A stretch of DNA of 64,000 bases, from contig VFFE01007017.1 in NCBI GenBank assembly GCA_008921705.1, forward strand, positions 564,690-628,689, given 5' to 3'. Positions 36,525-49,322 of this stretch are shown piece after piece; positions within the stretch are counted from its first letter, which is position 1, and each line of letters opens with the position of its first letter. The stretch is from Burhinus oedicnemus (taxonomy: Eukaryota; Chordata; Aves; Charadriiformes; Burhinidae). Both the position numbers and the translations under genes were made by a program. The notes beneath the pieces were generated by a model. That model made no database searches. It had not been told where the DNA came from and saw nothing but the letters and a program-made list of their open reading frames with translations.

Positions 36525-38935
36525 CACAGGATCATGGAATGGTTTAGGTTGGAAAGGACCTTAAAGATCATCTAGTTCCAGCCCCTGTGCCATGGGCAAG
36601 GACACCTCCCACTAGACCAGATTGCTCAAAGCCCCATCCAGCCTGGCCTTGAACACTTCCAGGGATGGGGCCTCCACAGCTTCCCTGGGCAACCTGTTCC
36701 AGTGCCTCACCACCCTCAGACTGAAAATCTGAGATCTAATCTAAATCCCCCCTCTTCCAGTTTGAAGCCATTACCCCTTGTCCTATCACTACATGCCCTT
36801 GTAAAAAGTGCCTCTCCAGCTTTCTTGTAGGCCCCTTTCACTACTGGAAGTCTGCTATAAGGTCTTCGTAGAGCCTTCTCTTCTCTAGCCTGAACAACCC
36901 CAACTCTCTCAGCCTGTCCTCATAGCAGAGGTGGCTCTAACCCTCTGATCATTTTCGTGGCCCTTCTCTGGACCCGCTCCAACAGGTCCATGTCCTTCTT
37001 ATGTTGAGGGGCTCCAGAGCTGGATGCAGTGTTCCAGGCAGGGTCTCACGAGAACTGAGTAGAGGGACAGAATCGCCTCCCTTGACCTGCTGGCCATGCT
37101 GCTTTTGATGCAGCCCAGGATGCGGTTGGCCTTCTGGGCTGCAAGCAGAGATTGCTGGCTCATGTTGAGCTTCTCATCCACCAACACCCCCAAGTCCCTC
37201 TCCTCAGGGCTGGGTCTCAATCCATTCTCTGCCCAGCTGGTATTTGTGCATGGGATTGCTGTGACCCAGGTGCAGGACCTTGCACTTGGCCTTATTGAAC
37301 TTCGCGAGGTTTGCACAGGCCCACCTCTCAAGCCTGTCCAGGTCCCTCTGGATGGCATCCCTTCCCTCCAGCGTGTCAGCTGCTCCACACAGCTTGGTGT
37401 CGTCAGCGAACTTGTTGAGGGTGCACTCAATCCCAACATCCATGTCATCAACAAAGATGTTAAGTAATAACAGTCCCAGTACCGACCCTTGAAGAACACC
37501 ACTTGTCACTGCTCGCCAGTTGGATGTTGACCCATTGACCGCAACTCTTTGAGTGCGACTGTCCAGCCAGTTCTTTATCCACCGAGTGGTCCATCCATCA
37601 AATCCATGTGTCTCCAATTTAGAGACCAGGATGTCATGTGGGACAATGTCAAATGCCTTGCACAAGTCCAGGTAGATGACATCTGTTGCTCTCTCCTTAT
37701 CCACCAACACTGTAACCTTGTTGTAGAAGGCCACCAAGTTTGTCAGGCACGATTTGGCCTTAGTGAAGCCATGTTGGTTGTCACCAATCACCTCCTCGTG
37801 TTCCATGTGCCTTAGCAGAGTTTCCGGGAGGATCTGCTCCATGATCTTGCTGGGCACAGAGGTGAGACTGACTGGCCTGTAGTTCCCCAGGTCTTCTTTT
37901 TTACCCTTTTTTGAAAATGAGGGCTATGTTCCCCCTTCTCCAGTCAGCACGAACTTCACCAGACCGGTATGACTTCTCAAATATGATCGATAGTGACATG
38001 GCAACTACATCCACCAGTTCTCTCAGGACCCGTGGATGAATCTCATCAGGTCCCATTGACTTGTGCACGTTCAGGTTCCTCAGGTGGTCTCGAACCTGGT
38101 CTTCTCCTACAGTGGGTGGTTCCTCATTCTCCCAGTCCCTGCCTCTACCTTCTGTGACTTGGGCAGTGTGGTTAGTGCCCTTACCAGTGAAGACTGAGGC
38201 GAAAAAGTCATTGTGTACCTCAGTTTTCTCCATGTCCCAGGTGACGAGGTCTCCCGTTTTTCTTCCTGAGTACGCCCACAGCTTTCCTAGTCTTCCTTTC
38301 ATCCCTGATATACCTATAGAAGGCTTTCTTGTTGCCCTTGACGCCCCTGGCCAGATTTAACTCTATCTGGGCTTTAGCTTTCCTGACCTGATCCCTGGCT
38401 GCCTGGACAATTTCTCTGTATTCTTCCCAGGCTACCTGTCCTTGCTTCCACCTTCTGTAGCCTTTCTCTTTCTGTTTGAGGTTGTCCAGGATCTCCTTGT
38501 TCATCCACGCAGGCCTCCTGGCATTTTTGCCTGACATCCTCTTTGTTCGGATGCATCACTCCTGAGCTTGGTGGAGGTGGTCCTTGAATATTATCCAGCT
38601 TTCTTGGGCCCCTCTTCTTTCCAGGGCTTTATCCCACTGTACTGCATCAAGCAGATCCCTGAAGAGGCCGAAGTCTGCTGTCCCGACGTCCAGGGTAGCA
38701 AGCTTACTGTGCGCCCTCCTCGTCGCTCTGAGGATCTTGAACTTCACCATCTCCTGGTCACTGCACCCAAGGCTGCCCTTGAGCGTGACATTCCCCACCA
38801 GCCCCTTCTTGTTGATGAGAATAAGGTCCAGCATGGCACCTGTCCTTGTTGGCTCAAAGTTCTTCTCAGTGACCTCAGAACTTTTCCAAGCTTGATTTCT
38901 GTGGCTTTTAGGACCTGTCATCTCTGGCCATGAAA
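36525..38935 (-). mobile_element. CR1 LINE, 5'-truncated, about 2.4 kb
   Basis: A non-LTR retrotransposon of the chicken-repeat-1 group lies in reverse orientation. Its 3' end is at the left (GGATCATGGAATGGTTTAGG, then GATCATCTAG), and its truncated 5' end is near 38,935, inside the end of the endonuclease domain. CR1 moves by target-primed reverse transcription, and most copies are truncated at the 5' end. At 2.4 kb this is a long copy, retaining all of the reverse-transcriptase domain. A (TTTTG)n tract abuts the truncated end. The element lies antisense to the presumed host gene, the orientation usually tolerated in introns because its processing signals are then not read. Confidence 0.95.
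36999..38921 (-). pseudogene. CR1 ORF2 remnant (endonuclease end and reverse transcriptase)
   Basis: The minus-strand reading shows the end of the APE-type endonuclease (GSLGCSDQEMVKF), the linker, and the reverse transcriptase. RT features include a [15 protein letters not shown] segment, [15 protein letters not shown] (palm motif A), [10 protein letters not shown] (motif B) and FADDTKL (catalytic Asp-Asp of motif C), followed by the [13 protein letters not shown] thumb region. The frame is broken. A TGA interrupts it at 38,556-38,558, where CGA to TGA by CpG decay would explain it. Frame changes fall near 38,250-38,300, near 37,860-37,900 at T/A runs, and near 37,204-37,260. The copy is therefore dead, yet the motif core is intact, so it is fairly young or was long-lived in the population. 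There is no sign of host co-option. Confidence 0.9.
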
Positions 38936-38945
38936 TGGATGTTTC

Positions 38946-38972
38946 GGTTTTGTTTTGTTTTGTTTTGTTTTT
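38946..38972 (+). repeat. (TTTTG)n microsatellite at CR1 boundary
   Basis: About five TTTTG units follow GTTTCGG and immediately flank the truncated 5' end of the CR1 copy. It may be the original insertion-site sequence or grew afterwards. Confidence 0.85.
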
Positions 38973-41900
38973 AAATAAAGTAATGGAAGGAGTTTGGAAA
39001 TCAGTCTGTAACTTACTAGCTAGCTCCTAAAGGTCAGAGAAGACCTGGCTCAAAACACTGTTTGGAAAACATCACATTATGACCCTGCACAAAACATCTT
39101 TGTGTCAGTTTTGTGTATGTGGCATTTCCGGGTACCAAAACAAACATTTGAAGGATAGTGAAGTGGAGGTCAATACACACATGGTTTAACGTGGAATTGA
39201 GAAGTATGTCAGATGCTTTTTGAAATACAAACTTGTTAGTTCAGGAATTTGCCCCAAAACTTATTTGAATTCCAAAGTAATAGTGATTCTTTAAAAACAT
39301 ACAGTGAAGCGATTTGTAAGGAATCTATGTCTGTCCTGTCTGCTGCAGGAAAAAAGGTGATTATTTGAATCAGTGTGTTCCTGGAGTGTTTATTGTTTGC
39401 CTCCATGTCTCTGCTTTCTACATGTGGTTCTTACAATTGATTCATCTAGTATTAAGTGATACAAGCCTCAAGAAGGATTTAACCGCTTTTTAGCAGTTTC
39501 AATGAATACATGCATAACTTAGTGTGTGACTCTGTGTTTGTAGTGGTGTGTTTGACAAGGTTCAGTATGGATTAGTAACTTAAAAGACCTTTTTCTCTTA
39601 CTACTGTTTTCCAAAATAGTCAGCAGTTGAGCCAGAAATCTTAGAAATTGAACAATTTAGGAGGAAGATGTTTCTTTGCTGCTTTGGAGAAAAGATTTTA
39701 ATTTTAATTTTCCTTTTTGAATCTGGTGGTTTCTCTTCCAAGTTGCAGTTGCCTAAATCTCCCCCTTTCTTTTTGAGCCTTAGTGCACTGTTGAGTTTGG
39801 TTATTGGAGAGTTTATTTTCTGTTGAAGGCAGTGGAGAAAATTGTAATTCTACATGTGCTTCTAACAAGTTGCAGGTAAGTGTTGGAACCAATTTACAGT
39901 GGTATTGGGAACATACTGGAAACGAACAGCAGCTCAAGTTCAGTAATATTCGTGAAGAATTTGTTCAGTAATATTCTGGAAGAATTTCTTGATCAGTCTG
40001 TAGTGTGTCTCCTGTTAAGTGCTGTTTGGATTTTCTACATAACTAACTACTAAGGACATATCCATGAAATGTTAATTTTCTTGAAAGAGAGTTGAAACTA
40101 ATTGTCCATTGCACCTTTACCGTTACAAGAGGAAATCTCAATTGTGTTACCCAGTAAGGAGAGACTTGAGAAGAATTTTAATCCAGCGTGATACTTGATC
40201 ACACTATTTATTTAAAGGGTGCTTACACTTCAACTCTTGATCAGGAAGAGAACCAAGGTGGTAATGTTTCATTGCAAAGAAGGCACAATATTATTGCTGA
40301 AATTGGTCTCTTAAAAGAAACAAATTCCAGCTTGAGATCTCCTGACAGACCTGGGTTGCAATATAAAAATCTGTGATGTTTGGAAGTTGGAAAGCATGCA
40401 GGTCTAGTATCTTGGTTAAGGTTGCTTTTTTTAAAAAAAGTGCCATAAACTAGGAAGGTGGTGACATCAATAAGCTTAATGATTTGTCTTGTATGGTGTT
40501 TCCTGATTCTGTGATACCTTTCTTGAGCTCTGTTTAAATAAATCTCAGTTTGTAAACATGATTATTCTGGTACCTTGCAGTGTTCAGCAGTGCTCCTCGT
40601 GTCATCATAGAGATCTTAAAGACTTCTGATTGTGTTATGAAAAGCCCTATTCATTCTAAATAACACCGCACGAACTTTGGTTTATTATGATTATTTTAAC
40701 GATGTGGCCAGCAAGCCAAATGTGATATTTCTGTACAGAATTGGTAGGAATATACCATCATCAAGTAATGGTTAGCTAGTGTCTTTAATGATATTTATCA
40801 AACTAACTGTAAGGGCACTTTTTTTTTCCTGAAAAATAAATCTGAACAGAAATAAACAACAGTTTAACTAGTGTTAACAGACAGCTTTTATACCTCACCA
40901 GTTTCTGACTTTGTTTTTACTTCATGTTCAATTATTTCTTATGTAGTAGAATGGTGATAAAATTTTATGGTAATGGGTTGGTTTTCTTTTTTATTATGGA
41001 CATATGGGTTTTTTTGTAGACTTTGGTTATGGCACAAATAATTTTAGCCAGAATCATGTTTTTGCTGATTTAATCTGATATTTCTAGTGCAGAATTTTTG
41101 AGTAGTTTTAACTAAAAACATCGCGAACAACATAGATTGCAGTTAGTAGTAGGATTTTTTCAATTGAGAAATAATCCAGATGGATAGTAGAGGAAGAAAT
41201 TGTTCAAGAAGGATATTGTTGGTGGCTTCCAGGCAGAGGAGGAAGAGATTCTTCAAATTATATTTGGAGCGAGTTGAGTAAAAATGTGTTAAGGGGAAGG
41301 AAGGATCAAGCTGTATCATCAAGTAGCTGCTGTGTTCCTCTTCCTAAATGTTGTCCTCTCTCCCTCCATCAGCAAAGAACCAAAACCAAACCAACCCCAC
41401 CCCCCATGACAGAAGTCCAGATAGAAGCTTAAAATTCACACATACGCAAACTCAATAACTACAAATCCATTAGAAATACTAATAAAAATATGATTCTGTG
41501 CCCATGGTAACAGGGAAAACTGGATAACTGTGGAAAATGAGTTAAAATTATGATCTGTTGATACTTCTCTCTTAAGATACTTCTTCATGGTTGACCATAC
41601 AGACTACTGAAATAGTGAGGTTACTGGATGACTGAAGAGGCATTGCAATTGCATGTTAGCAAGTGACATTTCCTTGACTTAAGTCATTCAGTGTCTCTAA
41701 TAATTTTTTTTTTTTTCCCTTTGTGCGTGCATGTGTGTGTGTGTTAAAAGTTACCCATTTGAAATGGTCTGGATCTGAAACTTGCTTCCTACTGAGTCTT
41801 TTTAACAAATCTTGCGCTTTGAACGGAAGGCTTTAATTCACCCATGTTTTTTTGTGTAAAGACTTCATGTCTGAAGTCTTCGCAGGACAAGTTCTCTTTG

Positions 41901-44864
41901 CAGAATACATGCTTGGACAGAAAGAAAACATTGAAAACTAAATCTGTTATCTGCATTCTTCTGCTTTCAACTTCTTAGGATTGCTAGGCAATACATCTAG
42001 TTACACTGCTAACTGGAGGATAAAAATGGGTATTATTTAGTGGTCTAAACCTGATTCAAGTTAATAATGATCAGGAGCATCTGTTATGTGGTATCTTTGT
42101 TGCTCTGGGATCTCTCTCTCAGATCTAACATCTCAGAAGAAAGGAAAAAGCAATGAGGAGTGAAGGGATCGTTTGGGGAGACACTGAGGAAAGCTGGTTT
42201 GAGTTTTGAATGCGAGTTTAACCGGACAAGATGCGCCATGTGGTAATACTTCAAATATGCACACAATGAAAATTTAGCTATGATGCCTGAACAAATTAAA
42301 GGCCATGAACTGAGCATTCGGTTGAGCTCTCCCAGTTGCAAAGTAAAGCCCTTTTGAGAAACTTAGACTAGTGTGTTTCGAGTGCTGAGTGCTGCTTTCT
42401 GGAAAACGAGAAAGAAGTACATGGTCATGATTTTTGTAGACTGACTCCATTTAGACACTTCTTTTATTTCTGCTTAGGGCTTTATCTCCAGTACCTTAGT
42501 TTCCCTTTGGGTCAAGAAAAAGGAAAAATCAATTAGATTGGTATATTAAGTGCCAGTGATGAGCCGCATGGGGAGGTCTGACTCCCCCAAAAGGCTGTCT
42601 GTGGGAGCTAGTCTTCTGCTCAACTTGGAGGCCACTAAATGAAAAAATGACTTTTTACTTTGGACGCTCTTTGATTTCACATTGCAGGCTGAAACAGTTA
42701 TTTGGTTACTCATTATTGGTTTAGTCTGTTGGTGTTTGTTGGGATTTTTAAAAATTTTATTTCTAACACTTGTATTAAGCTGGTCAAGAACGGAAAAGTT
42801 TGATTCAAAATGAGATCGCTGGCAGCTGCCAAGAAGGCAGAACCCAAAGCTGTGAGGACTTTGCAGGCAGTCTGCAGAACAAGCTGTCCCAGGAACATGG
42901 TAAATAATCTTGGACAATATTCAGAAGGTCTCTCTCCTGTCAGGATAGCGGTAGTAGTTCAGTGATTTTCCTTGTTTCCAGGTAGCTACTGGAAGAAGGC
43001 ATCATCTCATTTACCATCAGAAGCTGGTAAACTGTGCAGTAAAACAGACATTTATGGAAATTGTTGTCTTAATGTTCCTTTTCTTAACATGCCTTGTTAC
43101 TGCAGTTGTTAAACGTGACTTGGGCTTGGAGAGAGCTGTCTGAGTATATCCTAGCCTTGCAAACTCACAGGGTACGAATGACTGGTTACAGATGGCAGTT
43201 CAAGGAGCTGTGTAAAAAGACTCTTCTGTGAGGAGAGAATCGGAATTCTGCAGCGCTCTTCTGAGAGGTGAAGGTTGGTAAATTGTGGTGAGATGGCTAG
43301 CACCACAACAGCTACAGAAGCGTTTTATGGCTGTACATGTGCTTTGGAAACAGACTCTGGGAACTGAAGATTCCTGGTGTAGCATGTGATAGGATAAATA
43401 AGTAAACTTTTATTGTTAGGAGTCATGTATATCATCACCTTCGACTTGTTCAGTTGCAGCGTTGAACAGAATCCTTAGGATAGACATAAACATTTGTGTA
43501 GTGATCTGTACTTTTTGGTGGTCAGACTGCTTATTACCTTAACTGTCTGAACTGGCAAAATTCTCTAGCACAAAGATGCGACCCAAAGATCTTCTGAGAA
43601 CAGTAACATTTAATTTAGCAGAAAGGAAATAATTTCTTGGAATACATGTGCTTCAAGGCTTCAAGTCCAAGGTCGCTGACCAGAAAGGAGTTCTTGTAGA
43701 ACAGAAATAGCTAGCTGCCAACCCAGAAATGAAACCTCCTCTGCAAATCTGTTTCTTCTGATCCCTGGGAATACGTGGATACCAGCTGTGCAGCACGCAG
43801 CCTAAAAACAGCGTGTTTAGCCCAGGGCAGGAGCACTGGTGGGAAACGTGTGCAGCCTGGCTGGCCAGTTACCTGGAGGGCCACTTCCTCTTCGCCTGCT
43901 GCCCTAATTTTCCTTTCACTCAGCACACACTGAGCAAGTGGCTTGGCGCTGCGCATGTTGTGAAGTCTTGTTCTAGGCTTTTGGGTGAGGAAACTGTTGA
44001 GGAGATGTGTGTAGGCTAGAGCTGCTGGGCGGGAAGCACAGCTACCTCTCCGTTATCTGTGGTGTAATTTCTTCATGTCGCAGGTGAACAGAAAACATAG
44101 ATTCACAGAGGTAAGAGCTGACTTAATGCAATGTCAGCTCTTGCGCTTATGAAAATGTTACCTGAAATACAGCACCACACAAATAGCTGTTTCGTTGTCA
44201 AAGGCAGCTTACCAGGGCAGCTGCTTTTGGACAGTATCCTGTACTTGACTTAAGTCCAAGTAGGACCACTGAAGTGTTGCCATGCCATGATTCTCTGTGA
44301 TCCTTGTTGAGCAAGGATTGTTAGTGCAGGTCAAAATGTTTCCCCCACAGTGGGGGTGCTGGAGAAAAATTTGTCACAGGACTCACATGCTGCGGAACGT
44401 GGCAGCTGGAACAGCTCTTGAGGAACCTGCGTGGATCTTCTCAGGCCGGATGTGAGTCAAATACAAAAGACTCTGCTAGTCAGGAGGTCTGTATGCTTGG
44501 GAGAGCCTGTCCTCTGCCCTACATGTCCTATAGTATGTTTGCTTGCTGTTCTCTCCCTTCTGTTTTTCATTTACTGCTGACTTCTTGACTGTTATTCTGG
44601 CATCCAAGGAGATGCCCAGAGAGAAAACTATGTCCAGTGGTTGGAAGGTTACCTTCCGTGTTGTAAAGTGGCAGAATGGGTAGAAAGCTGAAGGCGGCTG
44701 ATCAGAGTTAAAAGAGTCCATCCAGTTGAGATTTGGGAAAGCAGAGCAGTAAGTCAACTGACTTTGCACATTAAATGTTAGAATGGGATACTGGGATTGA
44801 CTCTGTGTATACATGACAGTGGGGAGAAGAACCTCTCAAGATCTGTCAGATGGGAAGTAACCTC
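38973..44864 (+). other. Intronic sequence, largely featureless
   Basis: AT-rich single-copy sequence. A T run followed by a short (TG)n tract lies at 41,703-41,745. A candidate recursive splice site is listed separately at 39,875. A patch at about 43,720-44,030 has more CpG than its surroundings and includes GCGCTGCGCATG (an NRF1-like half site), so it might be a distal regulatory element. I saw no exon that I can defend. Confidence 0.35.
39860..39884 (+). promoter_or_regulatory. Candidate recursive splice site 2
   Basis: CTTCTAACAAGTTGCAG ends at 39,875 and is joined to GTAAGTG, a strong donor. TTCTAAC is a good branch-point match but sits very close to the junction, and the pyrimidine tract is poor. 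As a recursive site this is weaker than the one at 21,702. Confidence 0.15.
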
Positions 44865-45165
44865 AGCAGGCCTGGAGTCCAACCTCCGGCTCACAGCTGG
44901 AGCAGCTGTGAGATGGGACCAATTTTCGCTGGGCTTGATCCTGTTGTGTCATGAAAACCTCAAAGGCTGGAGAAAGCACAGCCGCTATGGGCCCTGTTCT
45001 GGTGCCTCTCTATCCTTGGGGGGGGGCGGCAGTGCTTCCCTTTATATGCAGTCTGAAACTCTCTTGTATCAATTTGTGCCTGTTGTCTCTCATCCTCCCA
45101 CTGTGCAGTGCTGTGAAAAGCCTGGCTTTGTCTTTGGTTTGCTAGTAGCCTGTGGCACCTTTTAA
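44865..45165 (-). repeat. Old CR1 LINE fragment, minus orientation
   Basis: CTGGAGTCCAACCTCCGGCT, then GAAAACCTCAAAGGCTGGAG, then TATGCAGTCTGAAACTCTCT and the run GTTGTCTCTCATCCTCCCAC are diverged versions of the reverse complement of the CR1 3' region. The many substitutions mark an older subfamily than the copy at 36,525. The 112- and 122-codon open frames overlapping it are by-products. Confidence 0.8.
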
Positions 45166-45194
45166 TATAGGTCAGCCTTCAGGCCTTGTTAGGA

Positions 45195-45345
45195 AATTGT
45201 AACTTTGTGATTAATTAAAGTAAATAAAAATTAATATGAGCTTGAAATTAATGACTGGGATAGCATAGTGATATATTGATTACATTATGCAACATAACAT
45301 CAGTGAGCAAGCTAGCATGTATACACTAATTAAGAGGGAAAAATC
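45195..45345 (+). other. AT-rich block with homeodomain words
   Basis: The stretch GTGATTAATTAAAGTAAATA and the sequence after it contain repeated TAAT/ATTA words (ATTAATATGAG, GAAATTAATGAC, TGATTACATT, CTAATTAAG) within 150 bp. This is the composition of many conserved vertebrate enhancers, but no conservation data are available here. The call is speculative. Confidence 0.2.
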
Positions 45346-46027
45346 TTTATTTACTTTTGATTGTGGTATTTGGAACAACTTGCACACTTCTTTCAGTAAA
45401 AGAAACAAATAACTGTGCCCCCATCACTGAGATAATTGAACATAGTACTTAAAATTGTGTTGTAAGCCTCCAAATATCATCAAGGTAGTTGATCTGTTCT
45501 TAGGGGTGCCAAAGCATCTGTCCTCTGGGGAGGTATCTGACCTTTGGATTTCAGAATTTTAGATACCAGTGATTTAGATAATCAGGGTTTGTCTCTGTAT
45601 CCAGAGGGTTTTATTCATTCCTGTGGAGAGCTAAAGGATTAGCAAGGCATTAGCTTCCTGAAATAAACAGAATCCCTCTCTATTTTTCTAGTTTTTGTTT
45701 CTAATTTGATGTAGCACAATATGTTCATGAAGGTTTATTTTATTCTTTCATAAATAAAATAACAGCTTGTATAAACAATACAGAGTCACTATTTGTGTAC
45801 TTGACTGATCTGATTAAGGGCCCTGTCTTTTGATATTTGGTCAACTTACAAAGTATGTACATGATCACTAACCTTTATTTTAGAAGAGGTGGCTACTGTA
45901 GAAAGCTTGGCTATTCTTTTCCTCTTGGAGATGCACAGGGATTAGGATGAGAGGCACTGGACAGAAGCAGCAACAAGGTAAATTACAGCTAAGATAAGAA
46001 TTTACACCATGACGGTAGAGATAGTCA

Positions 46028-46190
46028 AACACTGGAGTTGGTTTCTCAAAGAGTTAATGGGATTTCCACCTTTGGAGATGCTCAGAACTCACCTAGACCT
46101 CTGAGCAGCCTGATCTAAGCTGATTCTGTGCTGAGCAAAGGTTAGGCCACATGACCTTCATAGATGCCTTCCAGCCTATATGATTCAGTA
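46028..46190 (+). repeat. Old CR1 LINE 3' fragment, plus orientation
   Basis: GATTTCCACCTTTGGAGATG, CTGAGCAGCCTGATCTAAGC and CATGACCTTCATAGATGCCT followed by TCCAGCCTATATGATTC align in order with the CR1 3' end. Divergence is high, so this is an ancient insertion. Confidence 0.75.
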
Positions 46191-49100
46191 CTTACATGTA
46201 AACAACATCCAGTATTTCTATGGTAGGAATTGTAGTGCTACAACATTAAGACCCCATTACTTAATTTGAAAACCTCTATGTAAAAAGATAATGCTTCTTA
46301 TCAAGCAATTTAATTGATGAAATTTTATGTCACAGGCGACCTGCAAGTCAGTTTGGTATATATTTGTAGGGACCATCTTGAGCATAACGCTGACAGATTG
46401 TGATGTATTTCTGTAAGAAGTGCATCTCTTTGCTGTTAAGAGCAGAAGACTGTTTGTGGGTGATTGTGGATTAATGCATCCTTGGCAAAGACTTTTGTAA
46501 ATTGAGGATTGAGTACAGTAGATGAGAATATTCTAAAGACAACTTGAAATAAATTTTACTAATCTATTTAAATATACATGGTTTTGATGGCTCGTTTGGT
46601 GGGGGAATTAGCATTTATTTCCATTTGGAGCATCAGCTTATAATAGTAGATACTATCAAAGAACGCAAATTTAATTAGGAAGTAATTAAAGAGTGAAGTA
46701 ACATCAAGCATGTATGACAATTTTCTTGTTCTTTTTTCAGTCTAATTTTGGCCTTGACTTAACATAATAAATGCGCAAGTTATGGAGCACTTCTTCTTTC
46801 CAGTGGCGTAGAACTCAGGGGTTGTGTCTTTCTGAGTCTTCCAAATGACTGCAGTAACACTGAAGCAAGACTTGGGCTCTCCAACAGAGCTTGTCCGCAG
46901 TAAATGAGTCTGGATTTATTTCCTTGACTTTCATTGTCTTGCTTTAACACCAACTACTCAAGCTTTTTTAAATTTTCCTTGCTTTTAAATTCTACCCAGT
47001 GTCAAATTGTGGAAATTCTTTTTTGGTGTTCTTCCTCTCTGTATAGGATGCTTCTGGAGGAGACATGAATGCAGCTGCAGCTTGAGCAGTTTCTCTAGGG
47101 TGATGTCTCCTTTTATGGTACCTGGTTGGCACTTTGCATATATACCTTCTCAGCACTTTGCTATGTTGAGAAGAATTTGGCTGAAATGCAACCCATTAAA
47201 GACTAGAATTTTTCAGGTAAGAAGGGACTATTGTCTGAAAGGTGTAGGAGTGTGTGGTGCCTGAGATACCACCTGTCAAGGGTTCTGTAGTTTGATTGCG
47301 TATAGTTCTTGGATGACTTCTGTGGAAAGGAGCAATGTTTAAGAGTTGTATCTAGTAAGGCAGCTGTAATGATCTGTCATGATGACCCCTTTCGTGAGGG
47401 TCCTCCCCTTTGCTGTTGTGTGTGAAGGCGTCTGTGTTTTGAGGATTGGCATGGGACTTGGCACGTTGTCTTACAGACTGGGATATCTTACTTCCACCCC
47501 CGCCTCTTTCCTTTTATTTTTTTTCTTCCTCTCTAGAGAGAGATAGTTGTTGGGAATATAAGATAAAGCATTCACATTGTTTTAGCCCAGCTATAATTGG
47601 GATTACCTGCTCAAACAGCATGTCTGTCATTATGTGTGAGAAGTAGAGGTTTCATCTGGTTACAGTGCTTATCTGTTCTTACATGCGTTTTTGGAGCTTG
47701 GAGACAGGACATAATCTACAACAGGTAGAAGAATGGCTGGTTAGGTCTGAATAGGTTTCTGTTGAATACCTGTGGCATGCAGCACAGAAGAAACCTGATG
47801 TTATTTTAGGGCTTTCATTTCTTTTTTATATTCTGATGGCACCAGTATGGTATGTGTAAACTTGATAAACATAGTTTATCTACAGGTGTATACTTGCAAA
47901 ATGTCTTAAATGAGGGGAACGCAGCTAAGTTGGAAGTCTGCATAGCATTTGTATTTCTTTTTCAGAAATGAGACCTATAAAAAAGGCAGATTTTATGATG
48001 TTACTGTATCAATTTGCTTCTTTGCAGAAACCAAGTGGTTTGTGATTGCTGAGATTTGTTATTCAGCACCTTTTCTGGGATGTCTAGTGAGGGCTGCAAT
48101 CAAATTCTATTTGATAAACTTTAGAAACAGTGCCTAGAAGTACTGAGATATTCAGTTGAAATAAAAATAGAGACCTAACTAAAACTCCTGGTCGAATACC
48201 TAGTAGGATGCAGGAGTACAAATGTTTTATGTTACAGAGAGCAAATTATTTAAATAACAAGGACAAAGAAGTAATGGCAGCTAACAGAAATTATTCAAAT
48301 CATACATGCATATTATTAGAAAAATGATTTAAACTTATCAGCATAAATTCTGAAAAAGAATGTTTGGATAAGCAGTAGTCAAAGTTCAGTTGACTGTATG
48401 CTTTATCTTAATAAAAAGATGTTTATGATAAAGTGCATTTATTATAAAATACATGCTGAGCCAATGTATTATGCAGTTAAAAAACCCTAAAAGCTTTTAT
48501 TCATCTGATTGAAAAAATATTTTTTATAATGTTACATAATTATACAAACTACATAAATAAACTCTTCAAGAAATGCCTGTAGATTGGGACTTGTCTGAAA
48601 GAGAAAATGTCTGTTAAACTTGATAGTAACTGCTGTGAAGTGTCGCTTATGTTTTTATTGGTCGTGCTGAAGCCACCCTAATACTATGTTTTGAAAAAAT
48701 AGTTGCAAATGACATGTTCTAACTCTTTGAACCAAAGGAAGGCCTTCAGTGCAGCAGGGAGCTTTATGTAAGCCGTGGGTGGGGGTGTTTTTGGTGACTG
48801 AAACTTGTTTTCTGAATGATACTTGATTCTGGAAAATAATAGATGTGGCTGCTGCCAGAGTTCAGTGATGGGTCATGAAAATGAAGTGACTCAGAGCTGG
48901 GAGCTGGCAGCATGGCTTCTCAGTTGTGCTGGCATCTGCTGGATCACATGCTGCCTGTATGTACATCAGTGCAGATGTGTTCTGGAGGATGAGAAATCAT
49001 GAATGTATTTGTTTTGGACAGCAAGTGGGAACATGGCAACTCTGTTATATTTGTTATTTGTCATTTACTTTTTCATGAGGTAATTGCCACTTGATATGCT

Positions 49101-49322
49101 TTTGAAATGGTCATGAGAAGATGCCTAAAATGAAACGGGTAGTTTGGTTCTTCACTGTACTGCTCTTCCATTATGGGTTTCTGCAGCCTCTGGATAGCAT
49201 GGGAACTGCAAATGGGAAGGCCATTAGCCAGGGAGAAAGGTGCCGCATGTCTCCTCACTGCATGTCTGGAAAGATGCAGTCTGATTCAGGGTGAACTTAT
49301 GTTCCTTTCTGCACCGTTTCAG
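46191..49322 (+). other. Intronic sequence, nothing recognised
   Basis: Strongly AT-rich between about 48,140 and 48,570. A candidate recursive splice site lies at 47,216. No repeat family was recognised. Confidence 0.4.
47196..47225 (+). promoter_or_regulatory. Candidate recursive splice site 3
   Basis: GACTAGAATTTTTCAG ends at 47,216 and abuts GTAAGAAGG. The donor half is good, but the pyrimidine tract is only five T long. Together with the sites at 21,702 and 39,875 it could subdivide the long intron, but each may be a chance juxtaposition. Confidence 0.15.
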
